Shown here: piece after piece, positions 35,179-44,719 of the stretch | Layout of the letters: each line of letters opens with the position of its first letter | How positions within the stretch are numbered: the stretch's first letter is position 1 | NCBI RefSeq assembly: GCF_014023125.1 | Contig: NZ_CP048914.1 | Location: 434,001-498,000, forward strand | From: Candidatus Xianfuyuplasma coldseepsis | GTDB lineage: Bacteria > Bacillota_I > Bacilli_A > Izemoplasmatales > Izemoplasmataceae | Direction: 5' to 3' | DNA length: 64,000 nucleotides | The notes under the pieces: model-generated | What the model saw: the letters and a program-made list of their open reading frames with translations, nothing else | Told to the model about the DNA's origin: nothing | Database searches by the model: none | Program-made: the position numbers and the translations under genes

Positions 35179-37194
35179 ATGTCGTTTACACCACAATATT
35201 CCGGTCGTGAGTTAAGCTGGTTACAGTTCAATAAACGCGTGTTGGAAGAAGCGATAGATTCGAAGAATCCGCTTCTAGAACAACTGCGCTTTTTAGCGAT
35301 TTTTGCTTCCAACTTGGATGAGTATTTTATGATCCGGATATCCGGAATGAAAAGCCAAGTGGATATTGGCTTGTCTACCCCTGATAAAAAGACGGGTTAT
35401 ATGGCGAGTGAATATTTGAATAAAATGCTGAAGAAATCCAAACAATTGATATCGATGCAGTATGAGATCTATCAACAACGTCTGGAGGAACTAAACACCT
35501 ATATCAAGTTTGTACCGTTTGACGAGTTATCGAAGAAAAAACAAGATAAGATGAATCGCTATTTTAAAAATATTATTTATCCGATCTTAACACCGATTCG
35601 TTTTAGTTCGTACATGCCATTTCCATTGTTACCGAATTTAAGTGTCTACTTAATCTCCAAACTACAAGATGCAAAAGGGGATATTCACTACAGTGTTGTG
35701 ACGGTACCAAAGAATGTGGAGCGCGTTGTTCATGTAAAGAAAGATCACTTCATTCTATTAGAAGACTTAATCGTCAATAATATTTCTTATCTCTATCCGG
35801 GACTAGATGTACTAGAAGTGTATCCCTTCCGGATAACACGGGACTTTGATATTGAATTTGACGATCAATCGGATGATTTTGCAAAGAGTGTCATGAGTGA
35901 ATTAAAAAATCGGAAACGCGGCGACGCGGTCCGATTGGAGATCAGTAATCAAGCAAGTCCAGAGGTTCTCTCGTTCTTAAAAGAGAATTTGGATATTCAT
36001 AAGAAATTTATCATCCCGATTGACGGCCCGATTGATTTAACGTTTTTACATGAACTACACGATAAAATACAAACACGAGTTGGTGGTTTGTCGTTTGTCC
36101 CCATTCCACCGATAAATCCCCGAGCATTCTCTACCGATGAATCAATGTTTGATACCTTGCGTAAGAAGGATGTGTTGCTGTTTCACCCCCACCATTCTTA
36201 TGAACCCATTATCCGGTTAATAAAAGAAGCGTGTGAAGATCCACTTGTCGTTGCAATCAAACAAACCATCTATCGCACAAACAAGGATTCTCGCATCATG
36301 GAGTACTTGGTGAAAGCCGCAGAAAGCGGTAAACAAGTGACGGTACTCTTTGAACTACGAGCACGTTTTGATGAGGAAAACAATCTGTACTGGGGTACGG
36401 TATTGGAGCGAGCTGGAGCTCACGTTATCTATGGGGTTCCGAATTTAAAAACCCATTCCAAAGTACTGTTGATTGTGCGTAAGGACAAAAACACATTGGA
36501 GCGTTTTGTTCATTTTGGAACTGGTAATTACAACGAAGACAATGCGAAGATTTATACCGATGCGTCGTATTTCTCCTCGAAAAAGTTGATTGGTAGTGAT
36601 GCCACCCACTTCTTCAATTACATTAGTTCCTATTCGCAAAAGCCACGTTATAAACGATTGGTCGCGTCACCGAATTCCATTCGGGATATGATTTTTGACA
36701 GAATCGATCAAGAAATCGCGAATCAAGAAACCAATCAAAACGGTCGAATCATATTCAAAGTCAATTCGATTACCGATGTGAAGATGATCAATAAACTGTA
36801 TGAAGCGTCGCAAAAAGGCGTTCAAATAGATTTGATTGCTCGTGGTATTTGTTGTTTGGTCCCTCAAGTGGAAGGACTTAGTGAAAACATACATGTTCGA
36901 TCGATCGTTGGTCGCTATTTAGAACATATGCGCATCTATTACTTCCATAACAACGATAAACCGCAAGTCTATTTAGCCAGTGCCGACTTGATGACACGGA
37001 ATATGGAAACCCGGATTGAACTTGCGCTACCGATTTATGATCCCGTTTCGAAGAAAAAAATTATTCAGTTATTGCATCTACAACTAGAGGACAATGTCAA
37101 AGCCCGGGAAAATATTGAAGGGCATTACGATTATGTGAAACAGAAGACTCCTGTTGTGGATTCGCAGTTGGAACTATATCATATTTTAAAATAA
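35179..37194 (+). CDS. ppk: Polyphosphate kinase 1
   Basis: 671 aa, the normal PPK1 length. N domain start SGRELSWLQFNKRVLEEA, FASNLDEYFMIRI, and the middle FHPHHSYEP and IKQTIYRTN motifs. The autophosphorylated His is in PNLKTHSKVLLI (about 430), and a second PLD-like His region follows in the C-terminal part. It polymerises ATP gamma-phosphate into polyphosphate at the membrane. Ribosome site GGAGGATAACT. It is translated directly after ppx. Confidence 0.96.
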   Translation: MSFTPQYSGRELSWLQFNKRVLEEAIDSKNPLLEQLRFLAIFASNLDEYFMIRISGMKSQVDIGLSTPDKKTGYMASEYLNKMLKKSKQLISMQYEIYQQRLEELNTYIKFVPFDELSKKKQDKMNRYFKNIIYPILTPIRFSSYMPFPLLPNLSVYLISKLQDAKGDIHYSVVTVPKNVERVVHVKKDHFILLEDLIVNNISYLYPGLDVLEVYPFRITRDFDIEFDDQSDDFAKSVMSELKNRKRGDAVRLEISNQASPEVLSFLKENLDIHKKFIIPIDGPIDLTFLHELHDKIQTRVGGLSFVPIPPINPRAFSTDESMFDTLRKKDVLLFHPHHSYEPIIRLIKEACEDPLVVAIKQTIYRTNKDSRIMEYLVKAAESGKQVTVLFELRARFDEENNLYWGTVLERAGAHVIYGVPNLKTHSKVLLIVRKDKNTLERFVHFGTGNYNEDNAKIYTDASYFSSKKLIGSDATHFFNYISSYSQKPRYKRLVASPNSIRDMIFDRIDQEIANQETNQNGRIIFKVNSITDVKMINKLYEASQKGVQIDLIARGICCLVPQVEGLSENIHVRSIVGRYLEHMRIYYFHNNDKPQVYLASADLMTRNMETRIELALPIYDPVSKKKIIQLLHLQLEDNVKARENIEGHYDYVKQKTPVVDSQLELYHILK

Positions 37195-37198
37195 TAAA

Positions 37199-37226
37199 AA
37201 AGAGGTAGATTTTCTACCTCTTTTTG
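37199..37226. terminator. Bidirectional terminator between ppk and rplY
   Basis: AAAGAGGTAGA, TTTTC loop, TACCTCTTTTT between convergent genes. Confidence 0.85.
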
Positions 37227-37231
37227 GTTGA

Positions 37232-37840
37232 TTACTCTTCGTCTTCTGTTGCTTCTGGGTCTTCCCAACCTGCTAATGGATCATTATCAACTTCATCAGT
37301 TGCTTCCACTTCTTCAGCTATGGTTGCTAAGTTGGCAACGATTTGTTTCGGGTCATTTAACACGGCTAATCCTTCTGGTAATACAACGTCTTCTACATGA
37401 ATTGCATCCACGTCTTTAAGGACACTTAAATCCACATCAATACTACTAACACCTTTACCAACTTTGTATTCTACTTCGAGTTCAGTTAAGTTTGTTGCAA
37501 TGACTTGTCCACTTTCGCGTACAGCATCTTTGTTCAAGAAGTTCAGAGATACAGCAGCACTGATGGTATCATCTGCAGAAACTTTCATGAAATCAACATG
37601 AATCGTTTTATAGTTGGAAAGATAATCGGATTGATAGTCTTTAATATAAACTAAATGTTTATCCTTTCCTAAGGTTACTTCAAACGTCATCGATGTACCG
37701 TATTTTGCCATCGCTTTGCGGAGATCTTGATACTCTACTTGAATCGGTGTTGGATCAATACCATGTCCGTAAATGACGCCTGGAACTTGGTCGTTGTCGC
37801 GGATTTCTTTGACCTTACCTTGTCGTTCTAATAGCTTCAT
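37232..37840 (-). CDS. rplY: 50S ribosomal protein L25 (CTC/TL5 form)
   Basis: 202 aa: 5S-rRNA-binding N-terminal domain (GVIYGHGIDPTPIQVEY) and the second beta domain typical of the long CTC form (about 95-185), ending in a very acidic tail (EATEDEE). It binds 5S rRNA in the large ribosomal subunit and is linked to general stress in Bacillus. Monocistronic with its own ribosome site (AAGGAGTGTAATTT). Confidence 0.94.
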   Translation of the reverse strand: MKLLERQGKVKEIRDNDQVPGVIYGHGIDPTPIQVEYQDLRKAMAKYGTSMTFEVTLGKDKHLVYIKDYQSDYLSNYKTIHVDFMKVSADDTISAAVSLNFLNKDAVRESGQVIATNLTELEVEYKVGKGVSSIDVDLSVLKDVDAIHVEDVVLPEGLAVLNDPKQIVANLATIAEEVEATDEVDNDPLAGWEDPEATEDEE

Positions 37841-37904
37841 AAATTACACTCCTTTTTAAAATTCTCATATATTATACCACAAAGGGTTTAAAAATGCTAC
37901 ACTG

Positions 37905-39038
37905 TTACAACGGTGGACGGGGACCGTAATATTGATAGTACCACACTTCGATTCGACCGTTGTATAATTTCCGTCTTCGATCAGCTTTTTTGCCATAGTA
38001 TTGTTCAAACTTTTGAAATGAAGTTAAAAAGTATAAACTAGCTGTTTGATATGGGGAAAATACTTGTTTCATCGTTTTGGTTAAGGAAATAATGGCACCT
38101 TCATCCATTAAGCGTTCCCCATACGGTGGATTGGATATCACTATTGGATAAGGTTGATCGATGACGATATCTTTGATATCCGATACACTGAACGTGATAC
38201 AATCATCAACACCTGCTTCGATGGCATTTTCTTCCGCCTTGTGTAGATTCTCCTCTGATATATCAGAGGCATAGATGTGGATATCACTATCGTAATCAAT
38301 GGCTTGATATGCTTTTTTTGTTTCCTCTTTTATGATGTCATTGGGAATGATATCCCATGCTTTAAAAGCAAAATCTCGATTCAAACCAGGAGCGATATTA
38401 CGACCAATCATCGCCGCTTCTATGGGGATGGTCCCGGATCCACAAAACGTATCATATAGCACGCGATCCTTATTCCAATAACTAAGTTGAATTAGGGCAG
38501 CAGCAAGGGTTTCTTTTAGCGGTGCTTCCACAGTTTCAACGCGGTATCCTCGTTTATGTAATCCTGTTCCGGAGGTATCTATTGTGATTGTAGCAATGTC
38601 TTTTAATAACGATACCTGTATTGAGTAAGTGGGTCCATCTTCTTTCAACCAATGTACTTTATGGGCAAACATTAATTTATCCACGATTGCTTTTTTGACA
38701 ATCTTCTGACAGTCGGAAATACTAAAGAGTTTGGATTTCACACTTTTCCCATTGACAATAGTCGTTCCATTCTTAGGAATAATCGATGGCCAGGAAAGCC
38801 GTTTGGTTTGATCGTATAGTTGATCAAATGTTGTTGCTTTAAATTCGCCAATGACCCATAAGACACGATCGGCAGTGCGCAACCATAAATTGGTTTTGAC
38901 AATATCACGATAGGTTCCGTTAAAAAGAACTCTGCCGTTGTCGACAGAAATGATGTCATATCCCAATTGTTCCAATTCTCTTTTTACAACACTTTCTAAG
39001 CCAAATGTAGCGGTTGCTAATAGTGTTAATGTCTCCAT
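37905..39038 (-). CDS. rlmL: THUMP-domain rRNA (guanine-N2) methyltransferase, RlmL-like
   Basis: 377 aa. N-terminal ferredoxin-like/THUMP domain (residues 1-160) and a Rossmann methyltransferase domain with FCGSGTIPIEAAMIG (SAM loop, about 195) and ISNPPYGERL (catalytic NPPY, about 305). This is the YpsC/RlmL-N group that methylates N2 of a guanosine in 23S rRNA. The ATG at 39036-39038 with GGGTGATACG upstream is used. Earlier descriptions of such genes as N6-adenine DNA methylases are probably wrong. Confidence 0.88.
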   Translation of the reverse strand: METLTLLATATFGLESVVKRELEQLGYDIISVDNGRVLFNGTYRDIVKTNLWLRTADRVLWVIGEFKATTFDQLYDQTKRLSWPSIIPKNGTTIVNGKSVKSKLFSISDCQKIVKKAIVDKLMFAHKVHWLKEDGPTYSIQVSLLKDIATITIDTSGTGLHKRGYRVETVEAPLKETLAAALIQLSYWNKDRVLYDTFCGSGTIPIEAAMIGRNIAPGLNRDFAFKAWDIIPNDIIKEETKKAYQAIDYDSDIHIYASDISEENLHKAEENAIEAGVDDCITFSVSDIKDIVIDQPYPIVISNPPYGERLMDEGAIISLTKTMKQVFSPYQTASLYFLTSFQKFEQYYGKKADRRRKLYNGRIEVWYYQYYGPRPPL

Positions 39039-39141
39039 CGTATCACCCAGTCTAAGAGTAGCATATTTATAAGTCTTTGTTAAGCATATTAATTCGTTTG
39101 TATGCAAATTAACGCTATAATAAAATAAAGAGGTGATGTCA

Positions 39142-39330
39142 ATGAAGAAAAATGTCGGAAAAACCGATAGTTACATCCGCTATGGACTTGGACTGGTATT
39201 TATCGTCCTCGCCATCGTATGGCAATGGTGGATGGTAATTCCTGCCGTCTTGGCGATTGCAACAGGATACCTAGGAACATGTGGTCTGTATTCATTATTT
39301 GGAATCAATACGTGCAAGGTAAAAGACTAA
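39142..39330 (+). CDS. DUF2892 / YgaP-tail membrane protein
   Basis: 62 aa. Two membrane helices. The start KNVGKTDSYIRYGLGLVF and the CGLYSLFGINTC end (two Cys) are typical of DUF2892, often fused to rhodanese domains but free-standing here. Function unknown; thiol or sulfide related by family association. The ATG at 39142 is chosen because AAGAGGTG lies 6 nt upstream. Confidence 0.88.
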   Translation: MKKNVGKTDSYIRYGLGLVFIVLAIVWQWWMVIPAVLAIATGYLGTCGLYSLFGINTCKVKD

Positions 39331-39358
39331 AAAAGAACAACTTAGTTGTTCTTTTTTT
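39329..39358. terminator. Bidirectional terminator
   Basis: AAAGAACAAC, TTA loop, GTTGTTCTTT flanked by A and T runs, between convergent genes. Confidence 0.85.
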
Positions 39359-39920
39359 GTGCGTATTGATCGAATTCATCACGTAGTAGAATAAATCGTT
39401 TTACAGACTCTTGATCGTTATAGGGCTCCACTTGAACGGTTTCCGTATTGACAACCGCATCGTATTCGCCAAGTAAGGTATCGAGTAATAAGAAATATCC
39501 ATGAACATAGCGGTTATCGTCTTTGGTATACCCATTGATATAAATTTCTAGTTGCAGTGGAAATTCATCATTTTGGATTGTATAGTATATGTCTTCATAT
39601 TCTAAATATAGATTATCTAAATCGATGGCTTGATCGGCTTGATTGGTGCGAGGTCGTAAGGGAACGATGCGCCATCGTTCATAGGATGGGGCAAGATTAC
39701 AAAGTGTAAATACGGTTTCAAAAAGTGACATGTCGCCATCGGCACTAATGATTAATTCATACTGTCCATCTACTTGTTCAAAAGGAATGTCAAACACTAA
39801 GCCTTCGTCCACTTTGAGTAGTTCCTCGTGGATTAAGAGACTGTATTCCTCTGGTTGAGATTCTAGGTTGTGATAGATTTCTTCTTCCATCAATGTGAAG
39901 TAGTTCCAAAACGCTGTCAT
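39342..39920 (-). CDS. Hypothetical acidic protein (192 aa)
   Basis: Family not recognised. An acidic soluble alpha/beta protein rich in Glu and Asp, with DIPFEQVDGQYELIISADG near residue 45 and VPLRPRTNQ in the middle. No cysteine cluster or membrane segment. The start at 39918-39920 lies 2 nt beyond the Nudix stop, with only a weak ribosome site, so translation is probably coupled. Last gene of the mutY operon. Confidence 0.65.
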   Translation of the reverse strand: MTAFWNYFTLMEEEIYHNLESQPEEYSLLIHEELLKVDEGLVFDIPFEQVDGQYELIISADGDMSLFETVFTLCNLAPSYERWRIVPLRPRTNQADQAIDLDNLYLEYEDIYYTIQNDEFPLQLEIYINGYTKDDNRYVHGYFLLLDTLLGEYDAVVNTETVQVEPYNDQESVKRFILLRDEFDQYAQKKNN

Positions 39921-39921
39921 C

Positions 39922-40338
39922 TTAGTTGTCAAAAATCTCACCTCGTATCTCATGATAAATCTGAACCATATGTCCAATATTTCCTTCCCCAGCATAGAGA
40001 TCCGAATCAAAAAAGTTTTCATTGATTGAGACCCATGTTAATGGATGCACTTCTTCAACTAATGTAACAGAATGTTTCAAACGTCCAATAAATACATTCA
40101 TTGACATCTTGATTGGGTGCCAAAGGAAATCCAAATACGGATACAATGTTATCTCGTCTCTGGTAATACCGGTCTCTTCAAAAAGTTCTCGGTACGCACT
40201 ATTAATAATCACTTCTCCATCATCTATCTTCCCGCCAACTAAGTTGTATTTTCCCTTATATGGATCGGACTGACGATGACACATTAAGATATGCTGTTCC
40301 GAAGGATCGAGTACCATAATTAAGTTATATCTACGCAT
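39922..40338 (-). CDS. Nudix hydrolase (MutT-like)
   Basis: 138 aa. Nudix box GGKIDDGEVIINSAYRELFEETG at about residues 36-58 is intact. Placed in an operon behind mutY, it may clean the nucleotide pool of oxidised precursors such as 8-oxo-dGTP, which would fit a MutY/MutT pairing (inference). The ATG at 40336-40338 is preferred to the in-frame GTG one codon upstream. Confidence 0.88.
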   Translation of the reverse strand: MRRYNLIMVLDPSEQHILMCHRQSDPYKGKYNLVGGKIDDGEVIINSAYRELFEETGITRDEITLYPYLDFLWHPIKMSMNVFIGRLKHSVTLVEEVHPLTWVSINENFFDSDLYAGEGNIGHMVQIYHEIRGEIFDN

Positions 40339-40340
40339 CA

Positions 40341-40706
40341 CTATCTCCCCTCATTTTTTGAGGAGGATTGTTCTTTTACAGTGACTGTATAATACAAAAC
40401 AAACTCAATAATGATTCCATATAACCCACCCACTAAGAAGCCAGTGAGATCGACGAAACCACTTGTACTATAGAAGATTAATGAGATCAACAATCCGATA
40501 ATTACACCTCGAATTGGAATGCGCCATAGGATTGTGCACGCAGGAATTAGTCCGAATACAACCCCCATTAACAACCGATTAAACCAGAACCAAAATAAGA
40601 ACGAGTTGGATAGTGTTCCACCAAAACGAACGTTCGCACCAACGATGCAAAACACCCCTAAAATTGCTCCAGTAATTGCACCAATAAGGATTCTTTTTTT
40701 ATTCAT
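40341..40706 (-). CDS. Small four-helix membrane protein (121 aa)
   Basis: Unknown family. Four predicted membrane helices with glycine-rich faces (GAITGAILGVFCIVG, GVVFGLIPA). It overlaps the 3' end of mutY by 8 nt and ends 2 nt before the Nudix start codon, so it is inside the mutY operon. Confidence 0.75.
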   Translation of the reverse strand: MNKKRILIGAITGAILGVFCIVGANVRFGGTLSNSFLFWFWFNRLLMGVVFGLIPACTILWRIPIRGVIIGLLISLIFYSTSGFVDLTGFLVGGLYGIIIEFVLYYTVTVKEQSSSKNEGR

Positions 40707-41733
40707 GATGACCTCCTAAGATATATGATTTAAATGCTTTAAACGCAGTAGGAATTGAGTAGGTCTCTTCCATCTCTTTTCGAGTGACAAACAAGCCTTC
40801 AATTTGCTCACTTAATGTAACATGATATCCTGTCATATGCCACTCTAAATGTGAGAAAATATGTGTGCTAGATTTCAGTTTTTTTACGGTTTTGATACCC
40901 TTAAGAACGAGTTTGATATCGTTAAGAGCTAACTTTCCTTCAAAATTTGGAAATTGATAGAGGGATGCCAACAGACCTTTTTCGGGTCTTTTTTCAATCA
41001 AATATCGACCGTTATATTTGACAACTAGTACTGTTATATTTTTGATTTTTCTTTTCGTTTTTTGTTGTTTTATAGGAATTACATCCGTTAGATTTTGATG
41101 GTATGCTTGACAGTATTTTTGAAGTGGACACTGAGTGCAATCTGGAGCACCATTTGGTTTGCACACAGTTGCACCTATTTCCATCAATGCTTGATTAAAA
41201 TCACCCACTCGCGACTCGGGTAAAAGGTACTCTACCGTCTCTTTAATGAGACGTTTTGTTTTAGGATCTTTAATATTGTTTTTGTTGGCTGTAATTCGTG
41301 CGAAAACACGTAACACATTTCCATCAACGGCCGTATATGGTTGATCAAAAGCAATCGATGCGATCGCTCCGGATGTATAGGGTCCTATCCCTGGTAAGGA
41401 TTGCAATTCCTCTACTCTTTGAGGTATGACTCCGTCATAATCATTGACGATTTTGATGGCTGCTTTTTTTAAGTTCGATGCCCGGGAATAATATCCTAGA
41501 CCTTCCCATAATTTATGCAAGATGTCATCATCTAGTGTTGCTAAATCACGTACTGTTGGAACGTTTGAAATGAACCTTTCAAAATAAGGAATAACGGTCT
41601 CTACTCGGGTTTGTTGTAACATGATTTCACTAATCCAGACATGGTATGGATCAGGATTGTCACGCCATGGTAAAATCCGTTTTTGATGATCATACCAGGA
41701 TAGTAACTCTTGTTGAAATTCAATAGGATTCAT
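40699..41733 (-). CDS. mutY: A/G-specific adenine DNA glycosylase
   Basis: 344 aa. HhH-GPD domain with the catalytic acid region MLQQTRVETVIPYF (about 40) and LPGIGPYTSGAIASIAFDQPYTAVDGNV (Asp about 138). A four-Cys [4Fe-4S] loop CKPNGAPDCTQCPLQKYC (about 190) follows, and then a C-terminal Nudix-like domain that recognises 8-oxoG. It removes adenine mispaired with 8-oxoguanine. It heads a four-gene operon. Confidence 0.95.
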   Translation of the reverse strand: MNPIEFQQELLSWYDHQKRILPWRDNPDPYHVWISEIMLQQTRVETVIPYFERFISNVPTVRDLATLDDDILHKLWEGLGYYSRASNLKKAAIKIVNDYDGVIPQRVEELQSLPGIGPYTSGAIASIAFDQPYTAVDGNVLRVFARITANKNNIKDPKTKRLIKETVEYLLPESRVGDFNQALMEIGATVCKPNGAPDCTQCPLQKYCQAYHQNLTDVIPIKQQKTKRKIKNITVLVVKYNGRYLIEKRPEKGLLASLYQFPNFEGKLALNDIKLVLKGIKTVKKLKSSTHIFSHLEWHMTGYHVTLSEQIEGLFVTRKEMEETYSIPTAFKAFKSYILGGHHE

Positions 41734-41781
41734 GAAAACACCTCACTTCTATTGTATCAAACATACGGCTCTTTCAAGAAT

Positions 41782-41808
41782 AAAAAACTCAACATTTCTG
41801 TTGAGTTA
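41782..41808 (-). terminator. Terminator of the lactate permease gene
   Basis: Minus strand: AACTCAAC, loop AGAAAT, GTTGAGTT, then T run. Confidence 0.85.
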
Positions 41809-43374
41809 AAATAGGATAAATGCTGCAAGTCCTGCTAAGAGCCCATAGAGGATTGCTGGGATAATTGTTTTTTTAATAATGGTTCCTTCTTGTCCTACAG
41901 TATTGACAACCGTTGATACACTGACAACATTATGAACACAAATCATGTTCCCAGCGGCACCACCGAGAACTTGTAACCCCAGTATTAATTCTGGGTTTAA
42001 GGCATATTGTTGTGCAATCTGATACTGCACTGGGCTAAAGGTGAGTGTACTTACGGTCGCACTACCAGTGATAAATGAACCGAGTTCTCCGACGAATGGC
42101 GCAAGGAATATCCAGATTCCATTTAAGCGTTCACCGAGGAAAGTCGCAAGATAGATGGGCATACTGTCGATATCGGATAGATTGATTCCACTGTTGCTGA
42201 AGATTTGTACTAACGCAAGTGTGGGGATTAATGCTAAGGCAGCTCCTTTGACGGTGTTAAAACTGATTAGTCCTGCGTCTTTAATATTCTTCGTCGAAGC
42301 ACGTTGGATAAATACGGCAAGAATCGCTGAGACAATCAAGATGAATCCTGGTGAGTAGAGAAGTTCTAAACTACTACTTACTCCATCCACACCTAAAATT
42401 GTATTGTAAGATAGATCAATAAATGTTTTAAAAAAGGTTTTAACTCCAGGGATGATCCGTGACACAATCAATAACAAAATAACAATTCCATATGGTAACC
42501 ATGCTCGGACAAGTGACATATCACTGTGAGCAATTTCCTCTACTTCTTGTTTGGCATTTATCCACGCATGTTTCGGAATGAGTATTTTGTATTTAATCGA
42601 GAGGGTGGCAAGGACTAGAGTTGTAATCGAACTAACAATGGTAACAAACTCATATCCTAATACTCGCAAGGTTACAAACGCAATGGATGTATAGAGTAAA
42701 CCTATGAACAACGTCCAAGGTACGATTTCAAGATAATCCTTTTTCGTGGTATTTTTAGAGAAAAACGTTAGTAACATAAAGACGACAATCGTCGGCATAA
42801 ATAGTCCACTGAGAAAGTCGACACTGGTGATATACGCTCCAACTTGATTAAAGAACTCTGCGGTGGTGTCGATATTTCCAAGTCCGATTTGAATCGGTGT
42901 TCCTACCGCAGCAAATGGTACGGGGACACTGTTGGAAACAAGTGCTAAGGTCGCAGCTGCGATTGGTGAAAAGCCAAGTGCCACCATCAGTGGTGCAACC
43001 ACTACGGCTGGGGTACCAAATCCAGCGACTCCTTCAATAATCGCTCCAAATAAAAACGCAATTAAGATTGCTTGTAATCTCATATCGGTTGTAAGGGCAT
43101 TAAAGCCATGATTAATTCGATCCACAGCGCCGTTTTTCTTTAAAATATTCATCATGAAGATCGCACCGAATAGAATAATCAATATACCGAATGCTTTATG
43201 TAAGCCTTGGAGAATCGAAGCCCCAAGGACAACGATGTCCATATCCCAGACGAAAAAGGCACTTAGTAATACAATTAAAAATGTAATTGTCATTCCTAAA
43301 CGGGCACTCATCTTTAATAATACAAGAAATATAAAGGGTAAAATAATCGGTAAAAATGCAACGATAATGTTCAT
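41806..43374 (-). CDS. lctP: L-lactate permease (LctP family)
   Basis: 522 aa with about 13-14 membrane helices. Family phrases: IIEGVAGFGTPAVVVAPLM (about 115), LVSNSVPVPFAAVGTP (about 145) and the C-terminal ITGSATVSTLTFSPVQ and QVLGGAAGNMICVHNVVS. It takes up lactate or glycolate with protons. The ATG at 43372-43374 is preferred to an upstream in-frame start, with GAGGAGTGAT as ribosome site. No lactate dehydrogenase lies next to it. Confidence 0.93.
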   Translation of the reverse strand: MNIIVAFLPIILPFIFLVLLKMSARLGMTITFLIVLLSAFFVWDMDIVVLGASILQGLHKAFGILIILFGAIFMMNILKKNGAVDRINHGFNALTTDMRLQAILIAFLFGAIIEGVAGFGTPAVVVAPLMVALGFSPIAAATLALVSNSVPVPFAAVGTPIQIGLGNIDTTAEFFNQVGAYITSVDFLSGLFMPTIVVFMLLTFFSKNTTKKDYLEIVPWTLFIGLLYTSIAFVTLRVLGYEFVTIVSSITTLVLATLSIKYKILIPKHAWINAKQEVEEIAHSDMSLVRAWLPYGIVILLLIVSRIIPGVKTFFKTFIDLSYNTILGVDGVSSSLELLYSPGFILIVSAILAVFIQRASTKNIKDAGLISFNTVKGAALALIPTLALVQIFSNSGINLSDIDSMPIYLATFLGERLNGIWIFLAPFVGELGSFITGSATVSTLTFSPVQYQIAQQYALNPELILGLQVLGGAAGNMICVHNVVSVSTVVNTVGQEGTIIKKTIIPAILYGLLAGLAAFILF

Positions 43375-43448
43375 ATCATCACTCCTCACGGACATTATAT
43401 CATGGTTTTTTAAAAATGTATGTGGATGTACGATGAAAACGGATATCA

Positions 43449-43468
43449 AAAAAGCCCTTTCGGACTTT
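43449..43468 (-). terminator. Terminator downstream of tRNA-Ser
   Basis: Minus strand: AAGTCC, loop GAAA, GGGCTT (with one G-U) followed by TTTT. Confidence 0.7.
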
Positions 43469-43479
43469 TCATTTTTATA

Positions 43480-43570
43480 TGGCGGAGGAAAAGGGATTTG
43501 AACCCTTGCGCCGTGTTACCGACCTACTCGTGTTCGAGACGAGTCCCTTCAGCCACTTGGGTATTCCTCC
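43480..43570 (-). tRNA. tRNA-Ser (anticodon CGA)
   Basis: Cloverleaf on the minus strand: acceptor GGAGGAA/TTCCTCC, discriminator G and encoded CCA. The anticodon loop CTCGAAC in a CTCGT/ACGAG stem gives CGA (reads UCG). The long variable arm (AGGTCGGTAACACGGC) marks a class II tRNA, and the T-loop is GTTCAAATC. Confidence 0.95.
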
Positions 43571-43579
43571 TACATTATG

Positions 43580-44074
43580 TTATGACTTACGGTGGCCATG
43601 GCCACCAGTTCCTGTCATTTGTTTATGAACTTGATTCTCTTGATCTATATGATACGCTTGTCCCGGTCCAACAATGAAGTTTCCATTGATAATGGTACAC
43701 TCCATCATCACGAAGTCCATACTAAATAATAACTCTGCCATTTCACCAAATTTATCAATGAACAAGTCTGCGATGTGTTTGTCGTCAACCTTTTGACAAC
43801 TTGTAAGATACGACAACCGTCGACGGAAAAAGATATTCTTTGTCGATTTCTCATCTTCAATCATCATAATATTTATCGTCGGATTGTCGACAATGTTTTT
43901 GTAATGTTGCGCAATGGTACTAATCAAAATATAGATTGTACTATTTGCCATAACAAATGGTGCATAGGAACTATACGGTGTCTTTTGATCTTTAATGGAT
44001 GCAATGGTTACAGATTGAAACAACGATGGAAACTGTTCGAGTAATAATTGTATATTCTCTAAAGTAGTAGCCAT
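43580..44074 (-). CDS. HugZ/HutZ-like heme-utilisation protein (split-barrel fold)
   Basis: 164 aa. SSYAPFVM (about 35), ILISTIAQHYKNI (about 50) and MMIEDEKSTKNIFFRRRL (about 70) match the HugZ family of pyridoxamine-phosphate-oxidase-fold heme-degrading enzymes. The His-rich C-terminal tail (GGHGHRKS) fits the position where HugZ supplies a heme-binding His. It is therefore a candidate heme oxygenase for iron release. A simple FMN-binding split-barrel protein is the alternative. No heme transporter lies nearby. Confidence 0.72.
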   Translation of the reverse strand: MATTLENIQLLLEQFPSLFQSVTIASIKDQKTPYSSYAPFVMANSTIYILISTIAQHYKNIVDNPTINIMMIEDEKSTKNIFFRRRLSYLTSCQKVDDKHIADLFIDKFGEMAELLFSMDFVMMECTIINGNFIVGPGQAYHIDQENQVHKQMTGTGGHGHRKS

Positions 44075-44156
44075 AATAAAACCTCCATTCCTACTATTAT
44101 TTTACCATAGAAATAGAGGCGTTTTACATGAAAGTGCTTATTAAGAGTCCTCTATT

Positions 44157-44621
44157 CTAGATGACAATCATACCCATCATATATAGATAAACTAATAAAA
44201 TGAGTCCTCTTGTAGCGGCATAACCAACCAGTAATAAAATCCGATTTGATGGAATCAATTCCGTAGCATCAAAGGGAACAATAGCTAATGTATAGGTGGT
44301 TGGTAGAAAGATTCCAAAGAAGACACCCCATTGATACATACTATCGGAGATTAAGAATGCTGTAACTAATGCGATGATGTATAGCCCGACCAAAACGAGT
44401 GGTTCTGTGACACGGGATAATCCAACTTCAATTGGCGAAACAAAGGCAAACGCCATCATCGCTATAACTGTTGATAGAATTAATAATGAAAATAGGACAA
44501 CCACATTAAACTCATTGTATGGTTGAATTTGTAACACTATATAGATATCAATTGCAATTGATACCACAATCGCAATGACACGTAAAATTTGTTTTGTAAG
44601 TTGCTTCTTTAAGAGTTTCAT
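44157..44621 (-). CDS. Five-helix membrane protein, unknown function
   Basis: 154 aa. Five predicted membrane helices after a short basic N-terminus (KLLKKQLTKQILR). No motif I recognise. It carries its own ribosome site (GGAGGTTCGCAG) and stands alone. Confidence 0.7.
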   Translation of the reverse strand: MKLLKKQLTKQILRVIAIVVSIAIDIYIVLQIQPYNEFNVVVLFSLLILSTVIAMMAFAFVSPIEVGLSRVTEPLVLVGLYIIALVTAFLISDSMYQWGVFFGIFLPTTYTLAIVPFDATELIPSNRILLLVGYAATRGLILLVYLYMMGMIVI

Positions 44622-44719
44622 CTGCGAACCTCCAGTTCAAGTATATCCCTATTATACTATTTAACCAGTGGAATACAAAATGAAATATGTTATAATTATA
44701 TATAGGAAGGAGTGATTAT

